Source of the DNA: Gammaproteobacteria bacterium
GTDB lineage: Bacteria > Pseudomonadota > Gammaproteobacteria > Berkiellales > Berkiellaceae
DNA length: 64,000 nucleotides
Reading direction: 5' to 3'
NCBI GenBank assembly: GCA_016191245.1
Contig: JACPOY010000019.1
Span: 62,001-126,000, forward strand
Positions within the stretch are counted from its first letter, which is position 1; each line of letters begins with the position of its first letter. The notes below the pieces were generated by a model that saw nothing but the letters and a program-made list of their open reading frames with translations, was not told where the DNA came from and searched no databases. A program made the translations under genes and the position numbers. Shown in pieces: positions 47,217-57,099 of the stretch.

Positions 47217-48452
47217 TCAGTTTATTCTCGAAGGAACACCGTCAACTATCTTTGCCCAGGAAAGTTGGCGTTGTACTTGATTTGAGTTACCGACTGTTAG
47301 CTGACCAGTGGCACCTGCATAGGGAACACCAGCTTGAACCCGATTAAATTGGTTGCTGAGTTGATAGGCATCAACACCCATTGCAAATAATCGATTATAT
47401 TGATCGGATTGTCCTTCTGCATTGCTCAATAATTGCTTCATATTTTGCGCTTGCTGTGTATCAATTAACCAAGGCATATCGCAAAAAACAATGCCATTCA
47501 TATCTCTATCGCGTTTGGGATTGGGATGTCCGCTATAGATACTGCTCGTTGCATAGACGGGAACATCTTCAGCATAATAAAAATCAAACAATGGCTTTAA
47601 TTGACGTGCTTGATCGGGAGGCGCAGCCATTACAATGACATCAATATCTTTGCGTCGTCTTGGTTGAAATTCGACTTTTTCAGTCAGAATATCTTTAATT
47701 TGATTTGCTCGCTTTTGGCTTTCATCAATTCCCAATAATCTTCTAACAGCAGGAGATTGATCATGTGAAGGATTTGTATGCACTGTGCGAACAATACGTC
47801 CACCAAGCCTTTGCCATTGGGCACTAAACGCATTGGCTGTACGCTTACCCCATGCATTATCAGGAACAATCAAACCTGCACTGCGATAACCATTTTGCCA
47901 GGCTTTATTGGCAATTTGTTCCGCTTCGGTTTCAGGAGCAAGTGTATATTGCACAAAATGATGTGATGATTGTTTAACATCTGGATGATGATTTAAAGCC
48001 AACACGGGTGATTTCATTTTATGTGGGGACAGTAAACTTAAACGGTGAACATCTTCTTTTGATAAGGGGCCAACAACAAAATCGGCGCCTTCTTCAGTTG
48101 CTATTTCATACACTTTTTGAATATCGGCTTCTTTTGTTGTGTCGTACACTTTCACAATTGGTTTTGTGCCATTTTGTTGATAATAACTTGCCAGAAATCC
48201 TTCACGTACCGCTTTTGCTGAGTCTGCATGTTTTCCTGATAAAGGAAGCAATAATGCGATTTGTCGTGGTTGATTGGAAGGGCCAGAAAATTCGCCAAAA
48301 GATTGCTGATTAGGGTATTCTGCAGTCGCTGTCTGCATATGTTGTTTTTGGATTTGCGCACTGGAGTCTTGGTGGCCTGCGGATTTGCAACCGCTTAGTA
48401 AGCTAAATAATATTATTAGCTTGATAAAATGTAAAAAGTGATAATTTTTCAT
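47217..48452 (-). CDS. lpoA: LpoA-like penicillin-binding protein activator, C-domain only
   Basis: A 411-residue lipoprotein (lipobox LLSGC near residue 22) with the periplasmic-binding-like LpoA C-domain: IALLLPLSGKHADSAKAVREGF, FVVGPLSKEDV, LALNHH, GRIVRTVHTNPSHDQSPAV, DVIVMAAPPDQARQL, YATSSIYSGHPNPKRDRD. LpoA activates PBP1A from the outer membrane. E. coli LpoA is about 680 residues with an N-terminal TPR domain, which is absent here. It is divergent from rsmI, as in E. coli. Confidence 0.9.
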   Translation of the reverse strand: MKNYHFLHFIKLIILFSLLSGCKSAGHQDSSAQIQKQHMQTATAEYPNQQSFGEFSGPSNQPRQIALLLPLSGKHADSAKAVREGFLASYYQQNGTKPIVKVYDTTKEADIQKVYEIATEEGADFVVGPLSKEDVHRLSLLSPHKMKSPVLALNHHPDVKQSSHHFVQYTLAPETEAEQIANKAWQNGYRSAGLIVPDNAWGKRTANAFSAQWQRLGGRIVRTVHTNPSHDQSPAVRRLLGIDESQKRANQIKDILTEKVEFQPRRRKDIDVIVMAAPPDQARQLKPLFDFYYAEDVPVYATSSIYSGHPNPKRDRDMNGIVFCDMPWLIDTQQAQNMKQLLSNAEGQSDQYNRLFAMGVDAYQLSNQFNRVQAGVPYAGATGQLTVGNSNQVQRQLSWAKIVDGVPSRIN

Positions 48453-48482
48453 AATATTTTTTCTTTCCTAGGATGATCTCAC

Positions 48483-49346
48483 ATGCAACAAGAGATAGGT
48501 AAACTTTACGTCGTTGCTACCCCTATTGGCAACCTTGATGATATAAGTCAACGAGCTCGTGATGTCTTGAGTCATGTAACTTGGATAGCTGCAGAGGATA
48601 CACGACATAGCCGTGTCTTGCTAGAACATCTTGGGATAACAACACCTTTAGTTTCTTATCATGAACACAATGAACGTCCTAGAACAGATGAATTAATTGA
48701 AAAAATACGTCAAGGTGAAAATGGTGCTTTGATTTCAGATGCTGGCACACCTCTAATTAGTGATCCCGGTTATATATTAGTTGCTGGTGCACATGACGCA
48801 GGGATCCAAGTTGTTCCTATTCCTGGTGCTTGCTCAATTATTGCTGCTTTAAGTGTTGCAGGTGTACCTACTGATAAATTTTTATTTGAAGGTTTTTTAC
48901 CTGCAAAAGCACAAGCAAGGCGTCAACGGTTGAGCAAATTGGCCACATTCCCTCACACCATGGTTTTCTTTGAAGCGCCGCATCGCTTAACTTCCTTATT
49001 AGCAGATTGTGCAGAAATATTGACACCACTACGCCAAGCAACATTGGCTAGAGAAATAACCAAAAAATTTGAGTCTATCTATAGAGATCAACTGGGTGGG
49101 TTATTGGAAAGAGCCGAAAATGGGGAGATTGTGAGCAAGGGAGAGTGTGTATTAGTGATCCAAGGGTTGAGCCGTCAAGAAGAAAGTGAGACCTCACATG
49201 AAGAAGAAATGCAGCGTGTATTAAACATTTTATTGCCAGAAGTTTCTCTTAAACAGGCAGTTCAAATTGCCATGAAATTGACAGGATTTGCTAAAAACGC
49301 CCTTTATGATTGTGCAACTAAGCTCCAAAAGAAGAGTGAATTATAG
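48483..49346 (+). CDS. rsmI: 16S rRNA 2'-O-methyltransferase RsmI
   Basis: A 287-residue tetrapyrrole-methylase-fold enzyme: LYVVATPIGNLDDISQRA, AAEDTRHSRVLL, ALISDAGTPLISDPG and FFEAPHRL. It modifies C1402 of 16S rRNA. The location divergent from lpoA is conserved. Confidence 0.97.
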   Translation: MQQEIGKLYVVATPIGNLDDISQRARDVLSHVTWIAAEDTRHSRVLLEHLGITTPLVSYHEHNERPRTDELIEKIRQGENGALISDAGTPLISDPGYILVAGAHDAGIQVVPIPGACSIIAALSVAGVPTDKFLFEGFLPAKAQARRQRLSKLATFPHTMVFFEAPHRLTSLLADCAEILTPLRQATLAREITKKFESIYRDQLGGLLERAENGEIVSKGECVLVIQGLSRQEESETSHEEEMQRVLNILLPEVSLKQAVQIAMKLTGFAKNALYDCATKLQKKSEL

Positions 49347-49360
49347 TCAAAGCAGTTGAG

Positions 49361-49439
49361 TTTTCCCCTCAAGGGGGACCTCGTAGGCGAGGCGGCAAGG
49401 CTTTGAGCAATAGGAGTGTATACAAAATACATGACTGTT
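49361..49439 (-). repeat. 80-bp dispersed repeat B, upstream inverted copy
   Basis: Read on the minus strand, this segment has aacagtcatgta, tatacactcct, gcctcgccta and a final ggggaaaa in the same order and near-identical spacing as 50074-50153 on the plus strand. With that copy it brackets rnpB. Confidence 0.7.
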
Positions 49440-49486
49440 GAGAGAAGCCGTAGCCAACAAAGCCTAAAACTCAAATGCGATGACTA

Positions 49487-49515
49487 TTGCTTGTTAGATG
49501 ACGAGCACGTATCCT
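49487..49515 (+). promoter_or_regulatory. Sigma-70 promoter of rnpB
   Basis: The -35 TTGCTT (49487-49492) and the -10 TATCCT (49510-49515) have a 17-base spacer. A GC-rich discriminator (gccccgag) leads to the mature rnpB 5' end near 49525, as expected for a stable RNA. Confidence 0.75.
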
Positions 49516-49524
49516 TTGCCCCGA

Positions 49525-50022
<498 letters not shown>

Positions 50023-50073
50023 TCTTTACTTTTCGCCTTTGAATTTTATGCTTTGTTGTCATCGTTTCATCAA

Positions 50074-50153
50074 AACAGCCATGTACTAATATGTACACTC
50101 CTGTTTCTCTGAAACTTGACGCCTCGCCTAAAAATCAAATGCTCGAGTAAAAC
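50074..50153 (+). repeat. 80-bp dispersed repeat B, downstream copy
   Basis: aacagccatgta, tatgtacactcct, gcctcgccta and ctcgagtaaaac match the inverted copy at 49361-49439. A partial third copy (gccttgcctaaaagctaaac, then gctcgagaaac) follows at about 50206-50238. No gene lies between rnpB and rsmH, and I see nothing else in this stretch. Confidence 0.7.
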
Positions 50154-50312
50154 TATTCCGGCTTGTCCGCCGGAGCTTTAGCGAAAGAGGATTGCTCGCC
50201 CCTTGGCGCCTTGCCTAAAAGCTAAACGCTCGAGAAACATTCTAGTGTAGGCACAATACCTTTTAGTTTAAATAAAAGTTAGAATATAAACTTTCGCTAA
50301 CTAACAAAACCA

Positions 50313-51263
50313 GTGGCAATGACTTCAACCCAACACAAAGCTGTTTTACTTCAAGAATCCATCGAAGCACTCAATATTATTCCTAATGGGATATATCTTG
50401 ATGGCACGTTTGGGCGTGGTGGTCATAGTCAGGAAATTTTAGCGCGCTTGAATGAAAATGGTCGATTGCTTTGTTTTGATAAAGATCCCCAAGCGATTGC
50501 GCACGGCAAAGTCATCATGGGCCAAGATAATCGAGTACAGTTTTTTCAAGAATGTTTTAGCGACATATATCGCATTATTAAAGACTTAGGATTGCTGAAT
50601 CAACTCAATGGCATATTATTAGATTTAGGGGTTTCCTCGCCTCAATTAGAAGAGCCAGAAAGAGGTTTCAGTTTTATGCGTGATGGCCCTTTAGATATGC
50701 GTATGGATCCTACCCGTGGATTATCTGCTAAAGATTGGCTAAATAGCGCGACAACTGAAGATATTATTTGGGTATTAAGAAAATATGGCGAAGAATCTTT
50801 TGCAAAACGCATCGCCCACCGTATTGTTGAATGTAGAATAGAATCACCTCTTAACACCACGCTTGAATTAGCCAAGTTGGTTACACATTGTGTACCTTTT
50901 AAAAAAATTGGGCATCATCCTGCGACGAAGACGTTTCAAGCCATCCGTATTTATATCAATCAAGAACTTCAATCGGTTGAAAGCCTATTAAATGATACCC
51001 AACAATTGCTTGCTCCAATGGGTAGATTAGCCATCATCAGTTTTCATTCTTTAGAAGATAGAATGGTGAAGCAATTTTTCCGTCATCAATCTAAAGTCGA
51101 TGTCCCTAAAGGGATGGCAGTTTTGGAAAAGGACTTGATTGCCCCTTTTCAGTGGGTGATAAAGAGGCAACGACCAAGTATAATTGAAGTAGAAAACAAT
51201 CCACGCTCAAGAAGTGCGACATTGCGTTGTTTAGAGAAACAAGGAACGTTAGAAAAAGGGTAG
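50313..51263 (+). CDS. rsmH: 16S rRNA m4C1402 methyltransferase RsmH
   Basis: A 316-residue RsmH (MraW): HKAVLLQESIEAL, YLDGTFGRGGHSQEIL, LDLGVSSPQLEEPERGFSFM, GPLDMRMDP and IISFHSLEDRMVKQFF. It starts at GTG 50313 or ATG 50319. It opens the dcw cluster; mraZ, which often precedes it, is not seen. Confidence 0.96.
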   Translation: MAMTSTQHKAVLLQESIEALNIIPNGIYLDGTFGRGGHSQEILARLNENGRLLCFDKDPQAIAHGKVIMGQDNRVQFFQECFSDIYRIIKDLGLLNQLNGILLDLGVSSPQLEEPERGFSFMRDGPLDMRMDPTRGLSAKDWLNSATTEDIIWVLRKYGEESFAKRIAHRIVECRIESPLNTTLELAKLVTHCVPFKKIGHHPATKTFQAIRIYINQELQSVESLLNDTQQLLAPMGRLAIISFHSLEDRMVKQFFRHQSKVDVPKGMAVLEKDLIAPFQWVIKRQRPSIIEVENNPRSRSATLRCLEKQGTLEKG

Positions 51264-51266
51264 CAA

Positions 51267-51572
51267 GTGAGTCAAACACTTACAAAGTTTTATGCTAAAC
51301 CTCAAGGGTTTGGCATACTCGGGATAATCATATTAAGTGTAATGGTATTTATTTCAGCCATTGGGGTTGTTTATAACAAACACCAAAGTCGCCAATTATT
51401 TGCCCAGTTGCAGCGCCTTCAGCACGAGGTTGAATCCCTTCAGGTCGAATGGGGACAATTGTTATTAGAGCAGGGTACTTGGTCCTCTGATGCCAGAGTT
51501 GAACGAATAGCTCGCGAGCGGTTGCATATGAAGTTGCCTGAACCTAATGAGGTTATGGTTATTTCGGAATAA
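51267..51572 (+). CDS. ftsL: Cell division protein FtsL
   Basis: A 101-residue protein from GTG 51267. It has a short cytoplasmic start, one membrane helix (FGILGIIILSVMVFISAIGVV) and a leucine-zipper-like coiled coil (LFAQLQRLQHEVESLQVEWG), the FtsL plan. It joins FtsB and FtsQ in the divisome. It lies directly after rsmH. Confidence 0.9.
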   Translation: MSQTLTKFYAKPQGFGILGIIILSVMVFISAIGVVYNKHQSRQLFAQLQRLQHEVESLQVEWGQLLLEQGTWSSDARVERIARERLHMKLPEPNEVMVISE

Positions 51573-51776
51573 ACTGGATCTTATGCCCTTTCTCGATATG
51601 GGGGAGGGAAAAGAAAAGCTCCTTCTCTTTAAATTTAAAATATCTCCACTATCCTCATGTCGCCCAGCTAGTAAATATGATGTTACAATTATCTGTCCAT
51701 GATCTGTATTCATGATTGATGGATAACAGAAAAGTTAGTTATCAATATTATAAATGCTTTTGGCTAAATCAAGAAA
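51573..51776. other. Gap where ftsI is expected
   Basis: These 204 bases separate ftsL from murE. I find no ORF or peptide fragment resembling FtsI (PBP3), whose gene normally sits here. The sequence is AT-rich with a short purine-rich patch. Confidence 0.8.
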
Positions 51777-53312
51777 ATGAAACTACAACAGTTATTGCAA
51801 GATTTAACTGAATATTGTGAAGGTGAGGATAATCACGTTGTAGGTTTGTCTCTGAATACGAAACAACTACAACCTGGTGAACTTTTTATTGCTATACCAG
51901 GTCATTCAAATGATGGTCGCAGTTATATCAATGATGCTATTGCCAATGGAGCGAGAGCAATTGTTGTTGAAGCTGATGGTCTTGCCGCATTTTCTTATCA
52001 AAGCTCATCTTTAGTTCCTGTTATCCCAATAAAAAATTTATCTGCCAAACTCGATATTATAGCAACACGATTTTATAACGATCCGAGCCGTGAACTACAA
52101 GTTACCGGCGTTACTGGCACCAATGGCAAAACCACCACTTGTTATCTTTTAGCACAAGCTTTATCACGTTTAGGGATCTCTTGTGGTGTGATGGGTACGC
52201 TCGGGTTTGGATTTATTGATTCATTACAAGATTGCCAATTAACGACACCAGATGCCATTTCTTTGCAAAAGTATTTAAAAAATTTAAAAGATAAAGGTGC
52301 CAAAGCTGTTGGCATGGAAGTTTCATCGCATGGATTAGCACAAGCAAGAGTTAATAGTGTGCAATTTAAAAGTGCAATTTTTACCAATTTAACACAAGAC
52401 CACTTAGATTATCATGGCAATATGCATGAATATGGTAGAGCCAAACAAAAATTATTCCAATTTCCGAGTTTAGAACGTGCTGTTGTCAACGGTGATTCTG
52501 AGTATTGTCAAAAAATATTACAGGCCATGCGTCGCGATTTTCCTGTTGTTGTTTATACGTTAAATAAAACATTAGCAGATATACCTCGGTTTCAAAAATC
52601 ATCCATTTTACCCATCACGACAAAAAATATTGAACTAGAACAAAAAGGGATGAGTGCCATCATCGAAACCCCTTGGGGAAAAGGAAAACTCAAATCACCA
52701 CTTTTAGGTCAATTTAATTTAAGTAATCTGTTAGGTGTTTTAGCAGAACTTTGTTTGCAAGAGTGTGATTTTGAAGCAGCTTTACATGCTTTGAGTCATG
52801 CTCATGCAGCTCCTGGACGAATGCAAAGATTAGGCGGTGTTCGAACACCACAAGTGATTATTGATTATGCCCATACACCAGATGCTTTAGAGAATGCACT
52901 AAAATCTGCCAGAACACATTGTCGGCGTCGATTATGGTGTGTTTTTGGATGCGGTGGCGATAGAGATAAAGATAAGCGTGCCAAAATGGGGGGCATTGCT
53001 GCAACATATGCTGATCGAGTGGTGGTAACTTCTGATAACCCTAGAACGGAAGATCCAATGCAAATCATTGAAGATATTTTGCAAGGGGTGGAATTAGTTC
53101 ACAGTGAAAAGATTGTAGTTGAAGAAAATAGAGAAAGTGCAATTGAATATGCCATCAGTCATACACTCGCTGTTGATACAATTTTAATTGCGGGTAAAGG
53201 ACATGAAGATTACCAAATCATTGGTCAAACAAAATTTCCTTTTAGTGACGCGCACTGCGTTAATAAATTATTAAGTGAGGATCAATCGAATGAAGCTATC
53301 GGAAATAGCTAA
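51777..53312 (+). CDS. murE: UDP-MurNAc-Ala-Glu:meso-DAP ligase MurE
   Basis: A 511-residue Mur ligase. The ATP site is GVTGTNGKTTTCYLLAQAL; the DNPRTEDP motif indicates meso-diaminopimelate as the added residue. It also has GKGHEDYQI. The ATG at 51777 fits family length. It overlaps murF by 23 bases. Confidence 0.96.
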   Translation: MKLQQLLQDLTEYCEGEDNHVVGLSLNTKQLQPGELFIAIPGHSNDGRSYINDAIANGARAIVVEADGLAAFSYQSSSLVPVIPIKNLSAKLDIIATRFYNDPSRELQVTGVTGTNGKTTTCYLLAQALSRLGISCGVMGTLGFGFIDSLQDCQLTTPDAISLQKYLKNLKDKGAKAVGMEVSSHGLAQARVNSVQFKSAIFTNLTQDHLDYHGNMHEYGRAKQKLFQFPSLERAVVNGDSEYCQKILQAMRRDFPVVVYTLNKTLADIPRFQKSSILPITTKNIELEQKGMSAIIETPWGKGKLKSPLLGQFNLSNLLGVLAELCLQECDFEAALHALSHAHAAPGRMQRLGGVRTPQVIIDYAHTPDALENALKSARTHCRRRLWCVFGCGGDRDKDKRAKMGGIAATYADRVVVTSDNPRTEDPMQIIEDILQGVELVHSEKIVVEENRESAIEYAISHTLAVDTILIAGKGHEDYQIIGQTKFPFSDAHCVNKLLSEDQSNEAIGNS

Positions 53313-54645
53313 AGAATTTCAAGGGAAATTGTATGGGCAAGATCAAGACATGCCTTCCATTGCCATTGATAGTCGAAAAGTAAAAAAAGATGATATGTTT
53401 ATTGCCATTAAAGGTGAAAACTTGGATGGTCATGATTACATAGAATCGGCGATTGATAATGGTGCAAAAGTTGTCATTGCCGAAAGAGCAGCACTGACAG
53501 CAAAAGAAAAAGCGATAACTTTTATACAAGTTGAAAATACGACGATTGCCTTGGGAAAAATTGGCGCGTTATTTAGAAAAAACAATCCTATCCCAATGAT
53601 AGGGATCACAGGGAGTTGTGGAAAAACGACTGTAAAAGGGATGTGCGAGTCTATTTGTCAACATAATGGCAAAACATTAGCGACCAAGGGTAATTTCAAT
53701 AACCATATCGGTTTACCGTTAACATTGTTGGGGCTTGATGATTCAATTCAATACGCTGTGATCGAAATGGGAGCAAGTGCCATCGGCGAAATCAGTTATC
53801 TTGGACAGATTGCTCGCCCTAATATCACCATGATTACTAATGTAAAGCCTGCGCATTTATTAGGTTTTGGAACATTAGCCAATGTCGCCAAAGCCAAAGG
53901 TGAAATATATGAAATATTACCTGAAGATGGTATTGCCATTCTTAATATGGAAGAGGAATTTTGTGATTCATGGCGTCAAACCATTGGTAATAGACGAATC
54001 ATTACATTTGGTTTAACTCCGAATGCGACTGTTTATGCAAGTGATATCGATTTGCAGCCGTTTTATGTGCAGTTTACTTTGCATATGGAAGGAAAATCAC
54101 AATCTGTGAAATTAAGTATCCCCGGCAAACATACCGTGATGAACGCCTTGGCAAGTGCAAGTGCCGGGTTAGCATTGAATTTTTCACTATCCAAAATAGT
54201 TGAAGGGTTAGAAGCTTTTCAAGGTGTGCCTGGAAGGTTGCGACGTTTTAAAGGATTAGAAGGCGCTGTGGTGATAGATGACAGCTATAATGCCAATCCA
54301 GGATCAGTTTTGGCGGCATTGGATGTTTTATCTCAAACGCAAGGTAAGCGCGTGTTTGTGATGGGAGACATGGCTGAACTGGGTGATAATGCGGTTGATT
54401 ATCATGTGCAAATAGGACTTGCTGCTCGTCAAAAAGGGATAGAACACCTATTAGCAGTGGGTAAATTAACTGAACATGCTGTGAATGCTTTCGGCCAAGG
54501 TGGCGTATTTTATCCAAATAAAGAAGCGTTGGTAACTGAATTAAAATCACTTTTAAACTCTCAGTCCATTATTTTAGTGAAAGGCTCACGAAGTGCCAAA
54601 ATGGAAGTGGTGACTGATGCCTTAACTGTACGCGAGGGTGCTTAA
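53290..54645 (+). CDS. murF: UDP-MurNAc-pentapeptide synthetase MurF
   Basis: A Mur ligase of about 451 residues adding D-Ala-D-Ala: GITGSCGKTTVKGMCESI, NFNNHIGLPLTLL, EMGASAIGEI and DDSYNANPGSVLAAL. ATG 53290 (MKLSEIAKEF), with gagg upstream, is better than the frame's first start at 53275. Confidence 0.96.
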   Translation: MKLSEIAKEFQGKLYGQDQDMPSIAIDSRKVKKDDMFIAIKGENLDGHDYIESAIDNGAKVVIAERAALTAKEKAITFIQVENTTIALGKIGALFRKNNPIPMIGITGSCGKTTVKGMCESICQHNGKTLATKGNFNNHIGLPLTLLGLDDSIQYAVIEMGASAIGEISYLGQIARPNITMITNVKPAHLLGFGTLANVAKAKGEIYEILPEDGIAILNMEEEFCDSWRQTIGNRRIITFGLTPNATVYASDIDLQPFYVQFTLHMEGKSQSVKLSIPGKHTVMNALASASAGLALNFSLSKIVEGLEAFQGVPGRLRRFKGLEGAVVIDDSYNANPGSVLAALDVLSQTQGKRVFVMGDMAELGDNAVDYHVQIGLAARQKGIEHLLAVGKLTEHAVNAFGQGGVFYPNKEALVTELKSLLNSQSIILVKGSRSAKMEVVTDALTVREGA

Positions 54646-55728
54646 ATGTTGGTTTGGTTAGCCGATTTCTTATCACAATATCATCGTATTTTTAATGTTT
54701 TTCATTACTTAACGCTAAGGACCATTTTAGCGGCACTCACGGCATTAGCATTTTCCTTGTGGTTTGGTCCGCATATGATTCAATGGCTGCGCTCTCACCA
54801 AATGGGTCAACAAGTGCGCAATGATGGGCCGCAATCGCACTATAGCAAAGCAGGGACACCCACGATGGGTGGGGCAATCATTTTAATTGCCATCAGCGTT
54901 GCTTGTTTATTATGGGGTGATCTGAGTAATCGTTATTTTTGGGTTGTGTTATTAGTGACGTTGGGTTTTGGTTTAGTGGGATGGATTGATGATTATCGCA
55001 AAATCATTAAAAAGAATTCCAAAGGATTGCCTGGAAGATGGAAATATTTATTGCAATCGATAATAGGCTTAATTGCAGTGAGCTATCTTTATCTAACCGC
55101 GACGACGCCTCAAGAAACTTATTTAGCGTTACCTTTTTTTAAAAATGCTTTAATACCACTTGGGTTCTCTTACATTATTTTATCTTACTTTGTGGTGGTA
55201 GGTTCCAGTAATGCGGTGAATTTAACCGATGGTTTAGATGGCTTGGCCATTTTGCCTACCGTTTTAGTGGGCGGTGCACTTGGCGTATTTGCCTATTTAG
55301 CGGGTCATGCTGAATTTGCAAACTATTTAGCTATCCCTCACGTTTTAGGAGTAGGGGAGTTATGTGTTTTTTGTGGTGCGTTAGTGGGGGCAGGACTTGG
55401 ATTTTTATGGTTTAACGCCTACCCAGCTCAAGTATTTATGGGAGATGTCGGATCGCTTGCCTTAGGAGCGGCTCTTGGCATGATAGCTGTTGTTGTTCGT
55501 CAAGAAATTGTTTTGTTTATTATGGGCGGTGTCTTTGTGATGGAAACCGTGTCTGTGATTTTACAGGTAGCTTCTTATAAATTAACTGGGCAGCGCATTT
55601 TTCGCATGGCACCTATCCATCATCATTTTGAATTGATGGGATGGCCAGAACCGAAAGTGATAGTACGTTTTTGGATTATGACAGTGATATTGGTTTTAGT
55701 TGGGTTGGCTACCTTGAAGCTGAGATAA
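54646..55728 (+). CDS. mraY: Phospho-MurNAc-pentapeptide translocase MraY
   Basis: A 360-residue polytopic enzyme making lipid I. Motifs: [53 protein letters not shown] and [14 protein letters not shown]. Confidence 0.97.
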   Translation: MLVWLADFLSQYHRIFNVFHYLTLRTILAALTALAFSLWFGPHMIQWLRSHQMGQQVRNDGPQSHYSKAGTPTMGGAIILIAISVACLLWGDLSNRYFWVVLLVTLGFGLVGWIDDYRKIIKKNSKGLPGRWKYLLQSIIGLIAVSYLYLTATTPQETYLALPFFKNALIPLGFSYIILSYFVVVGSSNAVNLTDGLDGLAILPTVLVGGALGVFAYLAGHAEFANYLAIPHVLGVGELCVFCGALVGAGLGFLWFNAYPAQVFMGDVGSLALGAALGMIAVVVRQEIVLFIMGGVFVMETVSVILQVASYKLTGQRIFRMAPIHHHFELMGWPEPKVIVRFWIMTVILVLVGLATLKLR

Positions 55729-55731
55729 AAA

Positions 55732-57099
55732 ATGCAGACAAATCTTCATATCGTTATTGGCTTGGGAGCAACAGGACTATCCTGTATACGCTTTTTAACA
55801 AAGCGCGGCATTCCTGTCATTGCGATGGATACGCGAGATGCCCCCCCAAACCTGAGTGAATTGCAACATACTTACCCTGATGTTCGTATTTATACGGGTC
55901 AACATTGGCCACAAGACATATTGAACAATGCCAAAGTGCTTGTGGTAAGCCCTGGTGTTTCTATCAAGATAGCACCCATCCAAGAAGCCAAATCAAAAGG
56001 CGTGGCTGTAATAGGTGATATTGAACTCTTTGCTCAATATAACAAAGCCCCAGTCATTGCTATTACCGGCGCTAACGGTAAAAGTACGGTCACCACGCTT
56101 GTCGGTGAAATGGCAAAATGCGCTGAAAAAAAAGTAGCGGTGGTGGGCAATATTGGAACACCAGTGTTGGATATTTTTCAAGATAACACCACTTTTGATT
56201 TGATTGTGATGGAGCTTTCAAGCTTCCAATTAGAAACAACACACAGCTTAAATCCGACAGCTGCAACGGTGTTAAACATTACACCCGATCATTTAGATAG
56301 GTATGATAGTTTTGATGACTATGTTGCTGCAAAACATCGTATTTTTCATCATGCTCAACATATCATTATCAATAAGCAAGATCCGCTTTCAGATAGTACT
56401 AACATTCCTCCTACTGCAAAAAAATGGTTTTTTACTACTGAAGAACCAAAAACTGCTGAGTTTGGATTAAGAGAAATTGACGGTCAAACTTGGCTGACTT
56501 TTGATCATGATAAATTAATTTCTTCACAAGAATTAAAAATAGTAGGTTTGCATAATCTTGCCAATGCCTTAAGTGCCTTAGCATTGGGTAAAGCTGCAGG
56601 CCTTGCCTGGGAGCCTATGTTAGAGGCACTCAAGAATTTTAATGGACTCGCGCATCGTTGTCAGTGGGTTGCAGAAAAAGAAGGTATTCGCTGGATTAAT
56701 GATTCCAAAGGAACCAATATTGGTGCTTGTCAGGCAGCGCTAGATGGGATTGGACAGCAACTGTTAGGGAAAATAGTGTTGTTATTGGGCGGTGATGGCA
56801 AAGGTGCAGATTTTGCCGATTTAATTCCGCAAGTAGCTAAATATTGTCGTGCCATTATTGTGATGGGAAAAGATGCTCCTGCAATATTAGATCCTCTTGG
56901 AAAAATTGTAGAGGCATTTTCTGCTCAGACGATGATGCAAGCTGTCGAATTGGCAGCTTCGAAAGCGAAACCTGGCGATTGTGTGTTGTTATCACCTGCG
57001 TGTTCGAGCTTAGATCAGTATCAAAATTTTTCCCACCGCGGGGAAGTATTTATAGATTCTGTTAAAAAGGTGTTAACACAACATGTCATTTCTACTTAA
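55732..57099 (+). CDS. murD: UDP-MurNAc-Ala-Glu ligase MurD
   Basis: A 455-residue Mur ligase with the N-terminal IVIGLGATGLSCIRFL, ATP site GANGKSTVTTLVGEM, LSSFQLETT, LNITPDHLDRYDSF and C-terminal SPACSSLDQYQNFSHRGEVF. It adds D-glutamate. Confidence 0.96.
   Translation: MQTNLHIVIGLGATGLSCIRFLTKRGIPVIAMDTRDAPPNLSELQHTYPDVRIYTGQHWPQDILNNAKVLVVSPGVSIKIAPIQEAKSKGVAVIGDIELFAQYNKAPVIAITGANGKSTVTTLVGEMAKCAEKKVAVVGNIGTPVLDIFQDNTTFDLIVMELSSFQLETTHSLNPTAATVLNITPDHLDRYDSFDDYVAAKHRIFHHAQHIIINKQDPLSDSTNIPPTAKKWFFTTEEPKTAEFGLREIDGQTWLTFDHDKLISSQELKIVGLHNLANALSALALGKAAGLAWEPMLEALKNFNGLAHRCQWVAEKEGIRWINDSKGTNIGACQAALDGIGQQLLGKIVLLLGGDGKGADFADLIPQVAKYCRAIIVMGKDAPAILDPLGKIVEAFSAQTMMQAVELAASKAKPGDCVLLSPACSSLDQYQNFSHRGEVFIDSVKKVLTQHVIST

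Noticed and set aside
51573..51776. Degraded ftsI remnant
   Set aside because: No recognisable PBP motif (SxxK, SxN, KTG context) in any frame of this short gap.
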